Shown here: piece by piece, positions 51,126-60,575 of the stretch
How the letters are laid out: each line of letters starts with the position of its first letter
Numbering within the stretch: the stretch's first letter is position 1
From: a bacterium M00.F.Ca.ET.205.01.1.1
Lineage (GTDB): Bacteria > Pseudomonadota > Alphaproteobacteria > Rhizobiales > Rhizobiaceae
Reading direction: 5' to 3'
NCBI GenBank assembly: GCA_004791255.1
Contig: SRUQ01000002.1
Coordinates: 372,001-436,000, forward strand
DNA: 64,000 nucleotides
Translations under genes and position numbers: made by a program
The notes under the pieces: generated by a model
The model's input: only the letters and a program-made list of their open reading frames with translations
The model's database searches: none
Told to the model about the DNA's origin: nothing

Positions 51126-51394
51126 GAGATGCCCGTCCTTCCTCATTATACCAGCGACCCAACGGCTCCGCGTTCTCGCCCGCAAGTGGGGTCCAGGTAC
51201 CTATGCCGACTGGGTGGCGACTTCCTAAAGGTGAGCCAGTATCGCTTCATCTCCACATCCCCTTCTGCCGATTGGCGTGTTGGCACTGCCGTTGCCACAC
51301 CACCATCACGAGAAAGGACGAGCCTATTCTCGATTATCTCGCAGTCTTGCGGGAGGAGATTCACTTGGTAACCGATCGTGGCAGAGCCGCCTGA
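51126..51394 (+). pseudogene. hemN: Remnant of hemN (oxygen-independent coproporphyrinogen III dehydrogenase)
   Basis: Pieces of the HemN N-terminus appear in three frames. From the ATG at 51128-51130, behind ATAGGAG, the peptide VLPHYTSDPTAP matches the family start VPRYTSYPTAP. A second frame gives GPGTYADWVATS and then a stop. A third gives PKGEPVSLHLHIPFC, then the radical SAM motif CRLACWHC, and TTITRKDEPILDYLAVLREEI. The frame then stops after about 70 more bases. Frameshifts plus truncation rule out a working enzyme. HemN makes heme without oxygen and is often in NNR/FNR regulons, so this looks like a decayed member; another intact copy must be elsewhere if the cell grows anaerobically. 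Confidence 0.8.
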
Positions 51395-51446
51395 CAATGC
51401 GGGCAACTAGACTTGTTCCTTTGCCGCCTATCCGCGCTCCCCGATT

Positions 51447-52445
51447 TTAAGACTTGACGTGCGTCCATAGAACGTCTTGCGAAAGAACATACGCGTCTAC
51501 GCCATCGAGGCGTCGGACCGCACCGGCAATTGTCTCCACGTCCATCAAGCTGAAGGCGGTCGACAGCGCATCCGCAATCGTGGCAGTCAGCGCGACGACG
51601 CTCAGGCTCGCATAGCGTTGTGGAGTGGATCCGGTTCGCGGATCAATAATATGGGTAAACCGGCCGTCTTCATCGAACTGAAAGCCGGCCGGGCTCGAGG
51701 TGGCGACGGCGCTGTCCGTCAGCGGTAAGACTTTCAGAATCGAATCGGAATTAGAGGGATCAGTTATGCCAATGCGCCAAGGCCGGTCCTCCAGCGCCGA
51801 TCCGATCGCACGGCTTTCGCCCATGTCGACGAGCGCGTGCTCAACGCCGCCGGCACGCAGCAGATCGACAACCTTATCCGTTACGTAACCTTGCGCGATG
51901 CCGTTGAGCGTGAGCGCCGACCCGGCCACGGGCAATTCGATGCGGTCTTCCGAATAGGCCATCTTGTCAAAGCCGACCCGATCAAGTGCCTCCTGTATGA
52001 CCTGACGCGAGGGCCCGGCGGCAGTGGCTCGGGGATCGGAAAAGTGACGTTGATACGCGATCCACAATGGCTGAACCGTAGGATCGAAGGCGCGCTCGGT
52101 GAGACGCCAGACGTCTTTGCAACAACCAAGGATTTCGACGAGATCCGTTGCTGGCGAGACCAGGAATCCTTGGCGATTCAGTCTCGTAAGGTCCGAATCC
52201 TCGCGATAGAGGCTGAAAATCCTTTCCAAGCGGCGGACTTCGGCGGCAACTTGGTCAACGAGCCTCAAGGCCAAGGCTCGGTCGGGATGGTTGATGAGCA
52301 GCGTTGCCTGGGCGCCCATAGCTTCTCCGCGCCACGAGACGGCCGACGGTGTCGCCAGAGCTTTGCGAGCGAGCGGAAGCAGCGCCATTCCAGCAGCAGC
52401 AGCGGTTATGCCAATGAACCGACGGCGAGACATATGGGAGATCAT
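51447..52445 (-). CDS. nosX: NosX, ApbE-type FMN transferase
   Basis: 332 aa from the ATG at 52445, five bases after GAGGG. A Tat signal (SRRRFIGITAAAAGMALLPLARKALA) directs it to the periplasm. ApbE landmarks: RGEAMGAQATLLI, SLYREDSDLTRLNRQG, LTLNGIAQGYVTDKVVDLL and HIIDPRTGSTPQ, with conserved residues for FAD cleavage and FMN transfer. NosX covalently attaches FMN to the threonine of NosR. It is the last gene of the nos operon. Confidence 0.93.
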   Translation of the reverse strand: MISHMSRRRFIGITAAAAGMALLPLARKALATPSAVSWRGEAMGAQATLLINHPDRALALRLVDQVAAEVRRLERIFSLYREDSDLTRLNRQGFLVSPATDLVEILGCCKDVWRLTERAFDPTVQPLWIAYQRHFSDPRATAAGPSRQVIQEALDRVGFDKMAYSEDRIELPVAGSALTLNGIAQGYVTDKVVDLLRAGGVEHALVDMGESRAIGSALEDRPWRIGITDPSNSDSILKVLPLTDSAVATSSPAGFQFDEDGRFTHIIDPRTGSTPQRYASLSVVALTATIADALSTAFSLMDVETIAGAVRRLDGVDAYVLSQDVLWTHVKS

Positions 52446-52452
52446 AGCGCCC

Positions 52453-53007
52453 TCAATTTGCGTTGTCGGGATCAAGCGATTGCGGGCCCGAGCTGCCATA
52501 GGAAGCCGTCTCGGACTCCTGCCCCAGAACGTAACCGCGCGGCAGGTCGGCGAAGTCCAAGACCTGACCGCCATGCTCATTGGCAAAAGCCCGGGCGGAT
52601 TCGCTGGAGGAGAAAGGCACCGCTTCCGCCGTTCCCATGCCACCTTTCCTGTCACTGCCGATGACGAAAAATGCGTCCTTGGCATTCACCCAGTTGTTGA
52701 TGCCTGGATTATCCCAGTTGGGTGCCTTCGCCATGTCGGACACGTAGATCGCCCGAATGTCCTTGGGTTCCTCTGGCAGCATGGTAAAGGCGATCGTGTC
52801 GCGGGCCGAGGAGAACCAGATGGGCTCGTCGTACTTGGCAAGGATAACCTGCCCTTTCGGGCCTGGATGTTCGAGGATGTTCATGCCGCAATAGCGGCCC
52901 ATCGCATCTTCGGTCATGGCGAACGGCGCCGGCGTCTTGTCCGGGCCGCGCTGACAGCCGGCTATGGCTATGAGGCTTCCGGCGAGGAGTGTCAGTCCCA
53001 AGCGCAT
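52453..53007 (-). CDS. nosL: NosL copper-binding lipoprotein
   Basis: 184 aa from the ATG at 53007; the long upstream frame overlaps nosY and is discarded. The signal ends in a lipobox (LIAIAGC), so the protein is anchored to the membrane and holds Cu(I). The typical stretch MGRYCGMNILEHPGPKGQVIL carries the Cys-Met pair, and GMGTAEAVPFSSSESARAFAN is the second landmark. It delivers copper for the CuZ site of NosZ. Confidence 0.92.
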   Translation of the reverse strand: MRLGLTLLAGSLIAIAGCQRGPDKTPAPFAMTEDAMGRYCGMNILEHPGPKGQVILAKYDEPIWFSSARDTIAFTMLPEEPKDIRAIYVSDMAKAPNWDNPGINNWVNAKDAFFVIGSDRKGGMGTAEAVPFSSSESARAFANEHGGQVLDFADLPRGYVLGQESETASYGSSGPQSLDPDNAN

Positions 53008-53009
53008 CC

Positions 53010-53840
53010 TCACAGCTCCCTCCTCGAAAATATGAAAGCGGCGGCCGCCATCGGCGCCACCGTCCACGCTGCTAATGCCGCCACGAGCGAAAAAGAACCG
53101 AGCGCGACACTCTGGACGGTTCCAGCCATGCCGGATGCCGAACTGATGTCGGCAGTACCCATGAGGTTCAGCAGCCTGTACGCATCGGTCGGATTGAGAA
53201 GAAGCAGTGCATTTAGCATGCCGGCAGTCACGAATCGCCCCTGATCTGCTACCAGCAATCCCAGCAACCCCATGTCGTAGATCAGCACGAACAGGAGCCA
53301 GATGCCGATCGCGATCCCACTCGCGGTTCCGTGGTCGCGTGAGACCGCGCTGACCAGATAGCCGATCGCCACGAACACGGCTCCGAGCAGCACCGACGAG
53401 GCCGTCATTGTTGCGAAGGCGAACCAACTGGCGCCGCCGATCGACTTTCCAGTCGCCGCCAGCGCAATCGCGGCAACGCCATACCCAATGAGGGTCGCAA
53501 ATGCCAGGATCGCAAGATGGCCAAGGAACTTGCCGAGAAGCACTTGCCAACGCCGGACGGGATAGCTCAGCAGCAACGTCATCGTGCCGCGCTCGATCTC
53601 GCCGACAATCGCATCATGGGAGATCAGTAAGGCGATGAGCGGAACGATGAATATGGTGAGACTGGCCAGGCTCACCACGACCACGTCAAGAGCGCCGGCC
53701 CCGACATTGCCAGTTGGCGCACTGCCGAGAAACGTCAAGGTTAGCGCGAGCGCCGCCAACAGTGCTGTCGCTGCCACCACCCAGCGGTTTCGCAGCCCTT
53801 CGCGGATTTCCTTGACGGCCAGAAGCGCGATCGTACTCAT
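53010..53840 (-). CDS. nosY: NosY, membrane permease of the NosDFY complex
   Basis: 276 aa with six hydrophobic helices (VVVVSLASLTIFIVPLIALLI, ILAFATLIGYGVAAIALAA, ASSVLLGAVFVAIGYLVSAV among them) and the ABC-2 type pattern EIERGTMTLLLSYPVRRWQVLLGKFLG. With NosF it forms the ABC transporter that, with NosD, supplies or matures the CuZ site. The start overlaps the nosF stop. Confidence 0.94.
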   Translation of the reverse strand: MSTIALLAVKEIREGLRNRWVVAATALLAALALTLTFLGSAPTGNVGAGALDVVVVSLASLTIFIVPLIALLISHDAIVGEIERGTMTLLLSYPVRRWQVLLGKFLGHLAILAFATLIGYGVAAIALAATGKSIGGASWFAFATMTASSVLLGAVFVAIGYLVSAVSRDHGTASGIAIGIWLLFVLIYDMGLLGLLVADQGRFVTAGMLNALLLLNPTDAYRLLNLMGTADISSASGMAGTVQSVALGSFSLVAALAAWTVAPMAAAAFIFSRREL

Positions 53841-54754
53841 GCTGATGGTCTCCCGCCGAGGAAATGGGCATAAAGTTCATCGAGGCCGGGCGGCACCATC
53901 TCGATGTCGTCGAACGGCACGTCGGCGCCAGCTGTCCGGCGCAGGAACGCGATCTTGCTATCGGGGGACGCGTCCAATTCGATAGTATGGCCGTTCACCT
54001 GTCGGAGATCCGGCCGATTTCCCATCCAGTCCCTGATGCGCTGGACGCCGCCGTCGGTAGCCCTCATCCGAATGACCGTCGGCAGGCGAGCGATCCGCCG
54101 CAATTCGTCGAGCGACCCGTCCGCGATCTTCTTGCCTTCGTTCATTATAATGACGCGCGTGGCGTTTCCTTCGAGTTCGTTGAGGGCGTGCGACGACAGA
54201 AGGATCGTTGTCCCCGCATCCCGCATTTCACGCACGATCCGATAGAATTGCTGGCGCAGTTCTGGATCGAGGCCGGTGGTCGGCTCGTCCAGCAGAAGAA
54301 CCCGCGGCGTTCCGATCAGCGCTTGCGCCAATCCCAGCCGCTGCCGCATGCCCTTCGAGTAAGTTCCAATGCGTCGGTCCGCAGCATGCGCAAGACCGAT
54401 TCGATCCATCAGCTCGTTCACGGAACGCGGGCTCTCGCCCTTCAATCCAACGTAGAAACGAAGCATTTCGCGGCCGGTCAGAACCAGATTGAACGAAACG
54501 TTCTCCGGCAGATAGCCAAGATGTCTGCGAACGGCGGAATTTCCGGCTGACGTATCCTGCCCCAGCACGGTTACGGAACCTGATGTGGGGCGGCTCAGCC
54601 CAAGCATGAGCTTGATCAGGGTCGTCTTGCCCGCACCGTTGTGCCCAACGAGGGCGACGGTCTCAGCATCACTCAGTGCGAATGAAACTTCATCGACGGC
54701 CCTGACTCTGCCAAAGTGCTTGGCAACGGAGTTCAATTGAATGTTGACGCTCAT
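53837..54754 (-). CDS. nosF: NosF, ABC transporter ATPase
   Basis: 305 aa with a complete nucleotide-binding domain: Walker A GHNGAGKTT, signature YSKGMRQRLGLAQ and Walker B VLLLDEPTTGLDP. The C-terminal ~90 residues are typical of NosF/YhaQ-like ATPases. It powers NosY in the NosDFY complex. Four-base overlaps tie it to nosD and nosY. Confidence 0.95.
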   Translation of the reverse strand: MSVNIQLNSVAKHFGRVRAVDEVSFALSDAETVALVGHNGAGKTTLIKLMLGLSRPTSGSVTVLGQDTSAGNSAVRRHLGYLPENVSFNLVLTGREMLRFYVGLKGESPRSVNELMDRIGLAHAADRRIGTYSKGMRQRLGLAQALIGTPRVLLLDEPTTGLDPELRQQFYRIVREMRDAGTTILLSSHALNELEGNATRVIIMNEGKKIADGSLDELRRIARLPTVIRMRATDGGVQRIRDWMGNRPDLRQVNGHTIELDASPDSKIAFLRRTAGADVPFDDIEMVPPGLDELYAHFLGGRPSA

Positions 54755-56133
54755 TGGCTCTCCTCCGTGTCGGCCGGCTTCATCAGTGGATGGCTGTCGA
54801 CGACGCCGCCGGGAAAGACTGCGGGAAATCGGGTCTGCGCCCAGCGGATCACCTGCACCGCAGGGCTATTGACGAGAACCTTCGCCGCCGGCGCTGTCCA
54901 CAGGACCTTGTCGATCATATCGTTCGGCCGGTAGGAGTTGTCGCCGATGCCGTCGCCGTTCAGGTCGAAAGCCGGGTTGTCGCTCCAGTAGTTACCTCGG
55001 CCGCCGCTCGACCAATCGAGGTAGCGCGTACCGACATATTTCACCTGGTTTCGATTGCGGATGAAGGCGTTACCGGCCATCTCGTTGCCTTCCGAACCGG
55101 CCGTAAAATGCACGCCGATCTCGCAACCCTCGAATCGATTGCCGCGAAAGCGGTTCTTGTTTGCATTATAGATGAACACGCATTTCTCGGGGCCTAGGCG
55201 GGTAATGGCCCCTGTCGCAGTCACCACCCCGTCCGCGTCGCCCGCAGGAAGTCCGTCCGTGTCGGCGAAACGCTGTCCGTTGCTCGCCCATCTGCCGATC
55301 GGCTGCCTTCGGCCGCGGACCACGTTGCCGCTTATTTCTGAGCCATTGGCATAATTGAACAGCAGCCCGTTATCGCGGTCGCCGTCGGACAAATTGCCCG
55401 TGACCCGCAGCCTGCTGGAATACATGATGGCGTAGCCAACGACATTGCCGACTGAAACGTTGTCGCTGATCACGCTGTCGTTTGTGTACATGTAATGAAT
55501 GGCGAACCGCACATCGTGGAAGATGTTCGCGCTGAATTCATTGTGTTTGCTGGCAGTCGCGAAAATGCCATCGCGTCCAAAGCTGATCTGGTTGCCCACG
55601 ACCTTGGCGCCAGGCGCGTTCCAGACGGAGACGCCATTTCCAGCCTGGTTCGTCCGCCCTGTGCGCATGCCCTCTATGCGGTTGCCCCTAGCGACGGCGC
55701 CCGCAGCGCCATGGAGATATATTCCGTAGAGGTTGCCGAGGATCGCGTTTCCCTCGACGATCGCGCCCTTGGCGGTCTCTTTCACGAACACGCCGGCGTC
55801 CATCGCATCCAAGTTGGATCCGGAACCGACAATCTCCAAACCGCGCACCGCAGCATTCGCTGTCTCCACGGTGATAACGCTTCCCTGGCCATCACCTTCG
55901 ACGATTGCTCCTGCCTGGCCTTGCAGCGTCACCCGTTTGGTGATGGAGACCGGACCACGGTGCCTGCCGGTTGCCAGCAACAGCACGTCGCCGGGCGCGG
56001 CGGCATCGAGGATCGTTTGAAGGGGCGTCTCATCGGCCGGCACGGCGATTTCCGCCGCACCGGCATTGCTACCGGGAATGGCGACAAGAAACGCCGCCAT
56101 TCCCAAAGTTGCGAGGGTGGCCAATCGAGCCAT
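54751..56133 (-). CDS. nosD: NosD, periplasmic beta-helix protein
   Basis: 460 aa from the ATG at 56133, four bases after the nosZ stop; longer in-frame sequence belongs to nosZ. A signal peptide (MARLATLATLGMAAFLVAIP) is followed by repeated right-handed beta-helix coils (VEGNAILGNLYGIYLHGAAG, IEGMRTGRTNQAGNGVSVW, RGNRFEGCEIGVHFTAGSEG). NosD binds NosY and accepts copper-site components, probably sulfur and copper, for CuZ assembly. Confidence 0.95.
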   Translation of the reverse strand: MARLATLATLGMAAFLVAIPGSNAGAAEIAVPADETPLQTILDAAAPGDVLLLATGRHRGPVSITKRVTLQGQAGAIVEGDGQGSVITVETANAAVRGLEIVGSGSNLDAMDAGVFVKETAKGAIVEGNAILGNLYGIYLHGAAGAVARGNRIEGMRTGRTNQAGNGVSVWNAPGAKVVGNQISFGRDGIFATASKHNEFSANIFHDVRFAIHYMYTNDSVISDNVSVGNVVGYAIMYSSRLRVTGNLSDGDRDNGLLFNYANGSEISGNVVRGRRQPIGRWASNGQRFADTDGLPAGDADGVVTATGAITRLGPEKCVFIYNANKNRFRGNRFEGCEIGVHFTAGSEGNEMAGNAFIRNRNQVKYVGTRYLDWSSGGRGNYWSDNPAFDLNGDGIGDNSYRPNDMIDKVLWTAPAAKVLVNSPAVQVIRWAQTRFPAVFPGGVVDSHPLMKPADTEESQ

Positions 56134-56137
56134 GCCG

Positions 56138-58063
56138 TCACGCGGCCTGCGGCTCGACGAACATGCGGCCCTGCATCTCCATGTGCATGGCATGACAGAA
56201 CCAGGAGCAGTAATACCAGTAGACGCCTGCCCGGTCGGCCGTAAACGTCACCGAAGCTGTCGCCTGGGACGCAACCTCCATGTTGATCCCGTAGTTGACG
56301 ATGGCGAAGCCATGGGTGAGGTCTTCCACCTCATCGATGTTGGTGACGTAGACCGTGACCTCGTCGCCTTGCTTGACGGAGAAGCTCTCAAGTCCGAACG
56401 CCGGTGCAGCCGACGTCATGTAAACGCGAACCTTGTTCCCGTCGCGGATGACTTCGCTATCCGCGAGCAGGTCGATGCCGTCAGCAGCTGCCTGTTTTAC
56501 GGCGTCAGCGAAGAACGCGTCCGCTCGATCCCATGCGCTGACGGGATTTATTTTCGACCGGTGGACCAAGGTTGCGTCATGCGGTTCGGCAAAGCTTGGC
56601 CCGTCATGGACGAGCGCCATGGTATCGCCCGAGATATCGATGAGCTGGTCGTTCTCCGGCTTAAGCGGGCCAACGTTGAGGAATCGATCCTTGGAGAACT
56701 TGTTGAGGGAGATGAGCCATTTCCCGTCCGCCTCCTTGGTCTGTCCCATCGAGGAATGGTTGTGGCCGGGCTGATAATGGACGTCGAGCTTCTGACGGAT
56801 CGGATCGACCTTCTCGCCGGCGAAGGAGCGCCTGGCGTCGTCGATATTCCATTTGCAGATCTGGCTGTCGATGAACAGGGTGGTGTAGGCATTGCCTCGG
56901 CCATCGAAAGCTGTGTGCAACGGTCCAAGACCGAGCTGGGGTTCCGCCACGACGGCATCGCGCGGCTGGATCTTGTCGTCGAAGAGGTCGTCGAACTTGC
57001 GCACATCGAAAACCGTGCAGGTGGGCGACAGCTTGCCGTTGGCCACCACATGGATTCCATCTGGCGCGGTATTGATGCCATGCGGGCTGTTCGGGACGGG
57101 AACGTAGCGGGTGTAGGGCGAACCGTGGCGTCCGTCGATGACCGGCACGCCGCCGATTTCCTTGAAATCACCCTTGGCGACGGCTTGCTCGATGCGCTTG
57201 AGATTGAAGATGACGACCCAATCCTGCTCTTTCGCCATCGTCTCGGCCAAATTGACGCCTTCTTCGGAATTGTAGCAGGTGGCATAACAATATTTGCCCT
57301 GGTAGTCGGCATCGACGTTGTCGAGATTGCCGTCGACCATCACCTGCCATGCGACCTTCATTGTCTCCCCGTCAACGGCGGTGAAGATGGCGTGGTACTT
57401 CGTCTTGTCGTCGAGGACCTTGCCGTCGTTCGGGATCGGCACCCGGTCCTCGCCATTGCAGAACACGTAGCCTGTCTTCGGATATTTCTGGACGCGCAGA
57501 CCGTGCACGGTGTGCTGGTTCGGCAGCTGGATGATCTTGTCGCATTTCATCACGTCGAGGCGGATGCGGGCTACACGCGTATTGGCCTTGTCGTTCGCGA
57601 ACAGGTAGCGGCCGTCATAGGTGCCGTCCGTAAACGAGAGGTGCGGGTGATGAAGATCGCCGTTGAGGTAGATGCCGCCCTTGTCCTTCAGGAATTCCTT
57701 GGTTTCCGGCAGCAGCCCTTCGGTCAGCACCTTGCGGCTTTCGTTGGTCAGGCCCCATCCGGTCGCGCTGCAGCGGTTGAAGACGGGGATTCGCATCAGT
57801 TCGCGCATCGAAGGCGCGCCGACAATGCGGACTTCGCCGCTTTGGCCGCTCGAAAAGAACACATAATATTCGTCGAGCTCGCCTGGCATGACCTCGAACT
57901 TTTGCCCTCCCGTCGCAGCGCTCTGTGCCGCCGCCGGCGACACCATGCTCCCGCCCAATGTCAGCGTGCCGCCAATGCCCGACGCGCCGGCGGCCGCCAC
58001 GATTGCTGACGTACCCAGCAGCTGGCGCCTGCTCAGGGTTCTCTTGCGGTCTTCTTCCGACAT
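56138..58063 (-). CDS. nosZ: Nitrous-oxide reductase NosZ (clade I, Tat-exported)
   Basis: 641 aa with a Tat signal ([18 protein letters not shown]), typical of clade I. A seven-bladed beta-propeller carries CuZ, with His ligands in the [21 protein letters not shown] and [13 protein letters not shown] segments. The C-terminal cupredoxin domain has the CuA set in [14 protein letters not shown] and [15 protein letters not shown]. It reduces N2O to N2 in the periplasm, receiving electrons from cytochrome c or pseudoazurin (62865). The ribosome binding site is AGGAGACGG. It follows nosR by 24 bases. Confidence 0.98.
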   Translation of the reverse strand: MSEEDRKRTLSRRQLLGTSAIVAAAGASGIGGTLTLGGSMVSPAAAQSAATGGQKFEVMPGELDEYYVFFSSGQSGEVRIVGAPSMRELMRIPVFNRCSATGWGLTNESRKVLTEGLLPETKEFLKDKGGIYLNGDLHHPHLSFTDGTYDGRYLFANDKANTRVARIRLDVMKCDKIIQLPNQHTVHGLRVQKYPKTGYVFCNGEDRVPIPNDGKVLDDKTKYHAIFTAVDGETMKVAWQVMVDGNLDNVDADYQGKYCYATCYNSEEGVNLAETMAKEQDWVVIFNLKRIEQAVAKGDFKEIGGVPVIDGRHGSPYTRYVPVPNSPHGINTAPDGIHVVANGKLSPTCTVFDVRKFDDLFDDKIQPRDAVVAEPQLGLGPLHTAFDGRGNAYTTLFIDSQICKWNIDDARRSFAGEKVDPIRQKLDVHYQPGHNHSSMGQTKEADGKWLISLNKFSKDRFLNVGPLKPENDQLIDISGDTMALVHDGPSFAEPHDATLVHRSKINPVSAWDRADAFFADAVKQAAADGIDLLADSEVIRDGNKVRVYMTSAAPAFGLESFSVKQGDEVTVYVTNIDEVEDLTHGFAIVNYGINMEVASQATASVTFTADRAGVYWYYCSWFCHAMHMEMQGRMFVEPQAA

Positions 58064-58087
58064 ATTCCGTCTCCTTCTGGTTGAGTC

Positions 58088-60412
58088 TTAGGTCGTTGAA
58101 CTGGGAACCGGGCTGCTTTGCTCGATTGGCTTGCCTTTGAAGGCGATCACTGGCTTGGCCGGCCCCTTGCCCCGGCTCGACGGTGACGCGAGCGCCTCGA
58201 ATTTTTCGCGCTTTAGCCGCACCTGGATCATGTGCGGGCAGCGATGGTCGTCGTGGTAGAGTTCCTGGCAATGCATGCAGTAGATGCATTCGTTGACGTT
58301 GATCTGCCCCTCGGGATGGATCGCCTGAACGGGACATTCCTTGGCGCAGCGCTGGCAGGGCGAGCCGCAGTCGGGATAGCGCTTCAGCCATTCGAACATG
58401 CGGATGCGCCCTGGGATGGCGAGCGCGGCGCCGAGCGGGCAGAGATAGCGGCAGTAGAAGCGTTCGATGAACAGGCCGGCGACGAGAAGCGCCAGCGCGA
58501 AGATCACGAACGGCCATTCGCGGGCGAACTTCAGGATGATCGCGGTTTTGAACGGCTCGACCTCGGCGTAGGTCTCGGCCATTCCCGCCGAATAGAGCGA
58601 AAGGCCGAAGAGGCCGAGGAAGATGATGTACTTGATTGGCCACAGCCGCTCGTGCAGGCCGAAGGGCAACGTGATCTGGGGTACTTTCAGCCACTGCGCC
58701 AGATTATTGGTCAGCTCCTGGAGCGCGCCGAACGGACAAAGCCAGCCGCAAAACGGCCCACGGCCCCAAAAGAGCAGCCCGGCCGCAACGGCACCCCAAA
58801 GGATGAAGATGAGAGGTGCAGACAGAAAGAATTCCCAGCTGAAGCCGCTGATCAACGAGTTGAAAAACGTCAGCACATTGACCACGGAGAGCTGGGCATT
58901 GGCGTACCATCCAAGCCAGACCAGTGTGAAAAGGAGATAGCCGCGTCGCACCCAACCGAACAGGCGTGGCCGCCGAACCAGCCAGTTCTGGAAGAAGAAG
59001 ATGGCGGTAAGGACAAGGAGCGCGGCCACGGTGATGGCGACCGAAACTGTGTCCATCCTCCAAATTTTCATCCAGAGCGGTTCCTGGTCGGGGAAAGTCG
59101 CGCCTGGCTCTTCAGCCGACGCAGGTGTTGGCGCGGCCGCTTCCGAAACCGATTTGACGGCCTCCTGCACCGGTGGCTCTTCGATCGCCAGGTAACGGTC
59201 GGGAAGAGCATAGCCGACATTGAACGGAAGGACTGCCTTGTCCCGCGCACCATAGCTGCGCTGGGCTAGCAACTGCAGTTCCCAAGGCTGTGTGAGATCG
59301 AGCGAAAATTCATCCGGTACGGAAAACAATGCAATTTCGCGCAGGCTCGGCGCGCCCTTCGCCGCCAGGTCGCCGAGCCTCGTGTGATTTCGATCGCGGA
59401 ACCGGACGCCTTGGCCGTCTTGCAGCAGTTCGATCCGGTCAAAAATCCCGCCCCGCACATAGCCTGAACCCTTGAAGGAATAAGCGCCGTCACCGGCAAC
59501 AATGATCGCCTGCTGCCCGGGCTTGAGCTTCTTTTGCAGCCGCTCGTAACCGGCATCTCCCAGAAGGCTGCGACCGATCGTCGGCACGCTGACCGCAGCC
59601 ACATACAAGTCGACGAAGCGATCGCCTGGATTGGCTGTCTCGGGCTTGGCGGACGCTTCTGGATGGCCGGCTTGAGCAAAAGCGTCGGAGACCTCGCCGA
59701 CGGTGAGGCGGAGGCTGCGAATTGAGCCATCGCCGAGGAGCGAAGCCCAATCGCGGATTTCAGACTTGGACAGATCCGGTTTCTTGATCACGACTTGGGC
59801 GACTGGCGTCGCAGTCGAACTGGCTGCACCAAGACGGTTGCTCCGGATCAGTTTGACGGCGGAGCGGACGACGCTGTCGCTCATCACCAGAACTGTCACG
59901 GTGGCACCGCTGACGATGTCGACCTGCGGGAGTTGTTCTGCCCCTGCAGCGACGCGGCTGAGGTCCTTGCCGATCAATGAGTTGAGTGCCGCGACGACCT
60001 TTGCCTGCGGTATGCCTATGAGGACGATCGGTTCCTTGTGCTCGACCAGCTTGATCCCGCGGATAATCCCCGCGGCATCAATGCCGACAAGGATCCTGAT
60101 CGGTTTTCCCGAATATCCAACCGCGCTGGAAAAGTCGGTGTTGAGGTAGGCGTACCCGATTTTTCGGGTTCCCGAGTAGATTGGCGCCAGCGGCGGGACG
60201 CCTTCGAATTCCCCGTATCGATCGCCACCCTGGATCAGCTCCCCCGGCTTCGTGGTTGCCAAGTAGTCCTTGAGTGTTCCGGCATGGGTGGGTGCCGACC
60301 AGACAGCTAGGATTGCCAGGGTTGCAATTGCCCACGCAGCAAGACGGCGCCAGTTCCTCGAGAGTCGTAAGGAAGCGGTTGACGTATATCGTTTGGAAAT
60401 GCTCCCCGGCAT
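58088..60412 (-). CDS. nosR: NosR, membrane FMN and 4Fe-4S protein of nitrous oxide respiration
   Basis: 774 aa. A signal-anchor (LAAWAIATLAILAVW) leads into the periplasmic FMN-binding domain, with the flavinylation motif SGATVTVLV (FMN goes on the second Thr). Then come the polytopic region and polyferredoxin motifs CGWLCPFGALQEL, CRYLCPLGAALAIP and the double cluster CQRCAKECPV ... CIYCMHC. NosR passes electrons from quinol to NosZ and is needed for nosZ expression. A TTGCG-type site lies 96 bases upstream, shared with the divergent ferritin-like gene. Confidence 0.97.
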   Translation of the reverse strand: MPGSISKRYTSTASLRLSRNWRRLAAWAIATLAILAVWSAPTHAGTLKDYLATTKPGELIQGGDRYGEFEGVPPLAPIYSGTRKIGYAYLNTDFSSAVGYSGKPIRILVGIDAAGIIRGIKLVEHKEPIVLIGIPQAKVVAALNSLIGKDLSRVAAGAEQLPQVDIVSGATVTVLVMSDSVVRSAVKLIRSNRLGAASSTATPVAQVVIKKPDLSKSEIRDWASLLGDGSIRSLRLTVGEVSDAFAQAGHPEASAKPETANPGDRFVDLYVAAVSVPTIGRSLLGDAGYERLQKKLKPGQQAIIVAGDGAYSFKGSGYVRGGIFDRIELLQDGQGVRFRDRNHTRLGDLAAKGAPSLREIALFSVPDEFSLDLTQPWELQLLAQRSYGARDKAVLPFNVGYALPDRYLAIEEPPVQEAVKSVSEAAAPTPASAEEPGATFPDQEPLWMKIWRMDTVSVAITVAALLVLTAIFFFQNWLVRRPRLFGWVRRGYLLFTLVWLGWYANAQLSVVNVLTFFNSLISGFSWEFFLSAPLIFILWGAVAAGLLFWGRGPFCGWLCPFGALQELTNNLAQWLKVPQITLPFGLHERLWPIKYIIFLGLFGLSLYSAGMAETYAEVEPFKTAIILKFAREWPFVIFALALLVAGLFIERFYCRYLCPLGAALAIPGRIRMFEWLKRYPDCGSPCQRCAKECPVQAIHPEGQINVNECIYCMHCQELYHDDHRCPHMIQVRLKREKFEALASPSSRGKGPAKPVIAFKGKPIEQSSPVPSSTT

Positions 60413-60507
60413 CGGCTTCCTTCATTACGTTCTCAAGCTGGGAGCTAGCTGGTTTCGTCCGCCAGCGGCCTCTGGCGTGTGTGTCGGCGGTTTTGGACGA
60501 GAGTTCT

Positions 60508-60521
60508 TTGACGCAGCGCAA
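60508..60521. promoter_or_regulatory. NnrR-type site TTGACGCAGCGCAA
   Basis: The right half-site is exact, the left is TTGAC, an intermediate between the TTGCG and TTGAT classes. It sits 96 bases before nosR (minus) and 55 bases before the ferritin-like gene (plus). Confidence 0.55.
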
Positions 60522-60575
60522 ATAACTTCCAGGCAGTCGGCCTAGTGTTGAAAAAAACTGGCATCGGAGAGAGTC

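Noticed and set aside
56066..58009. 647-codon open frame on the plus strand opposite nosZ
   Set aside because: Shadow of a GC-rich real gene; NosZ motifs on the minus strand are complete and the plus frame has biased composition.
58232..59269. 345-codon plus-strand frame opposite nosR
   Set aside because: Shadow of nosR.
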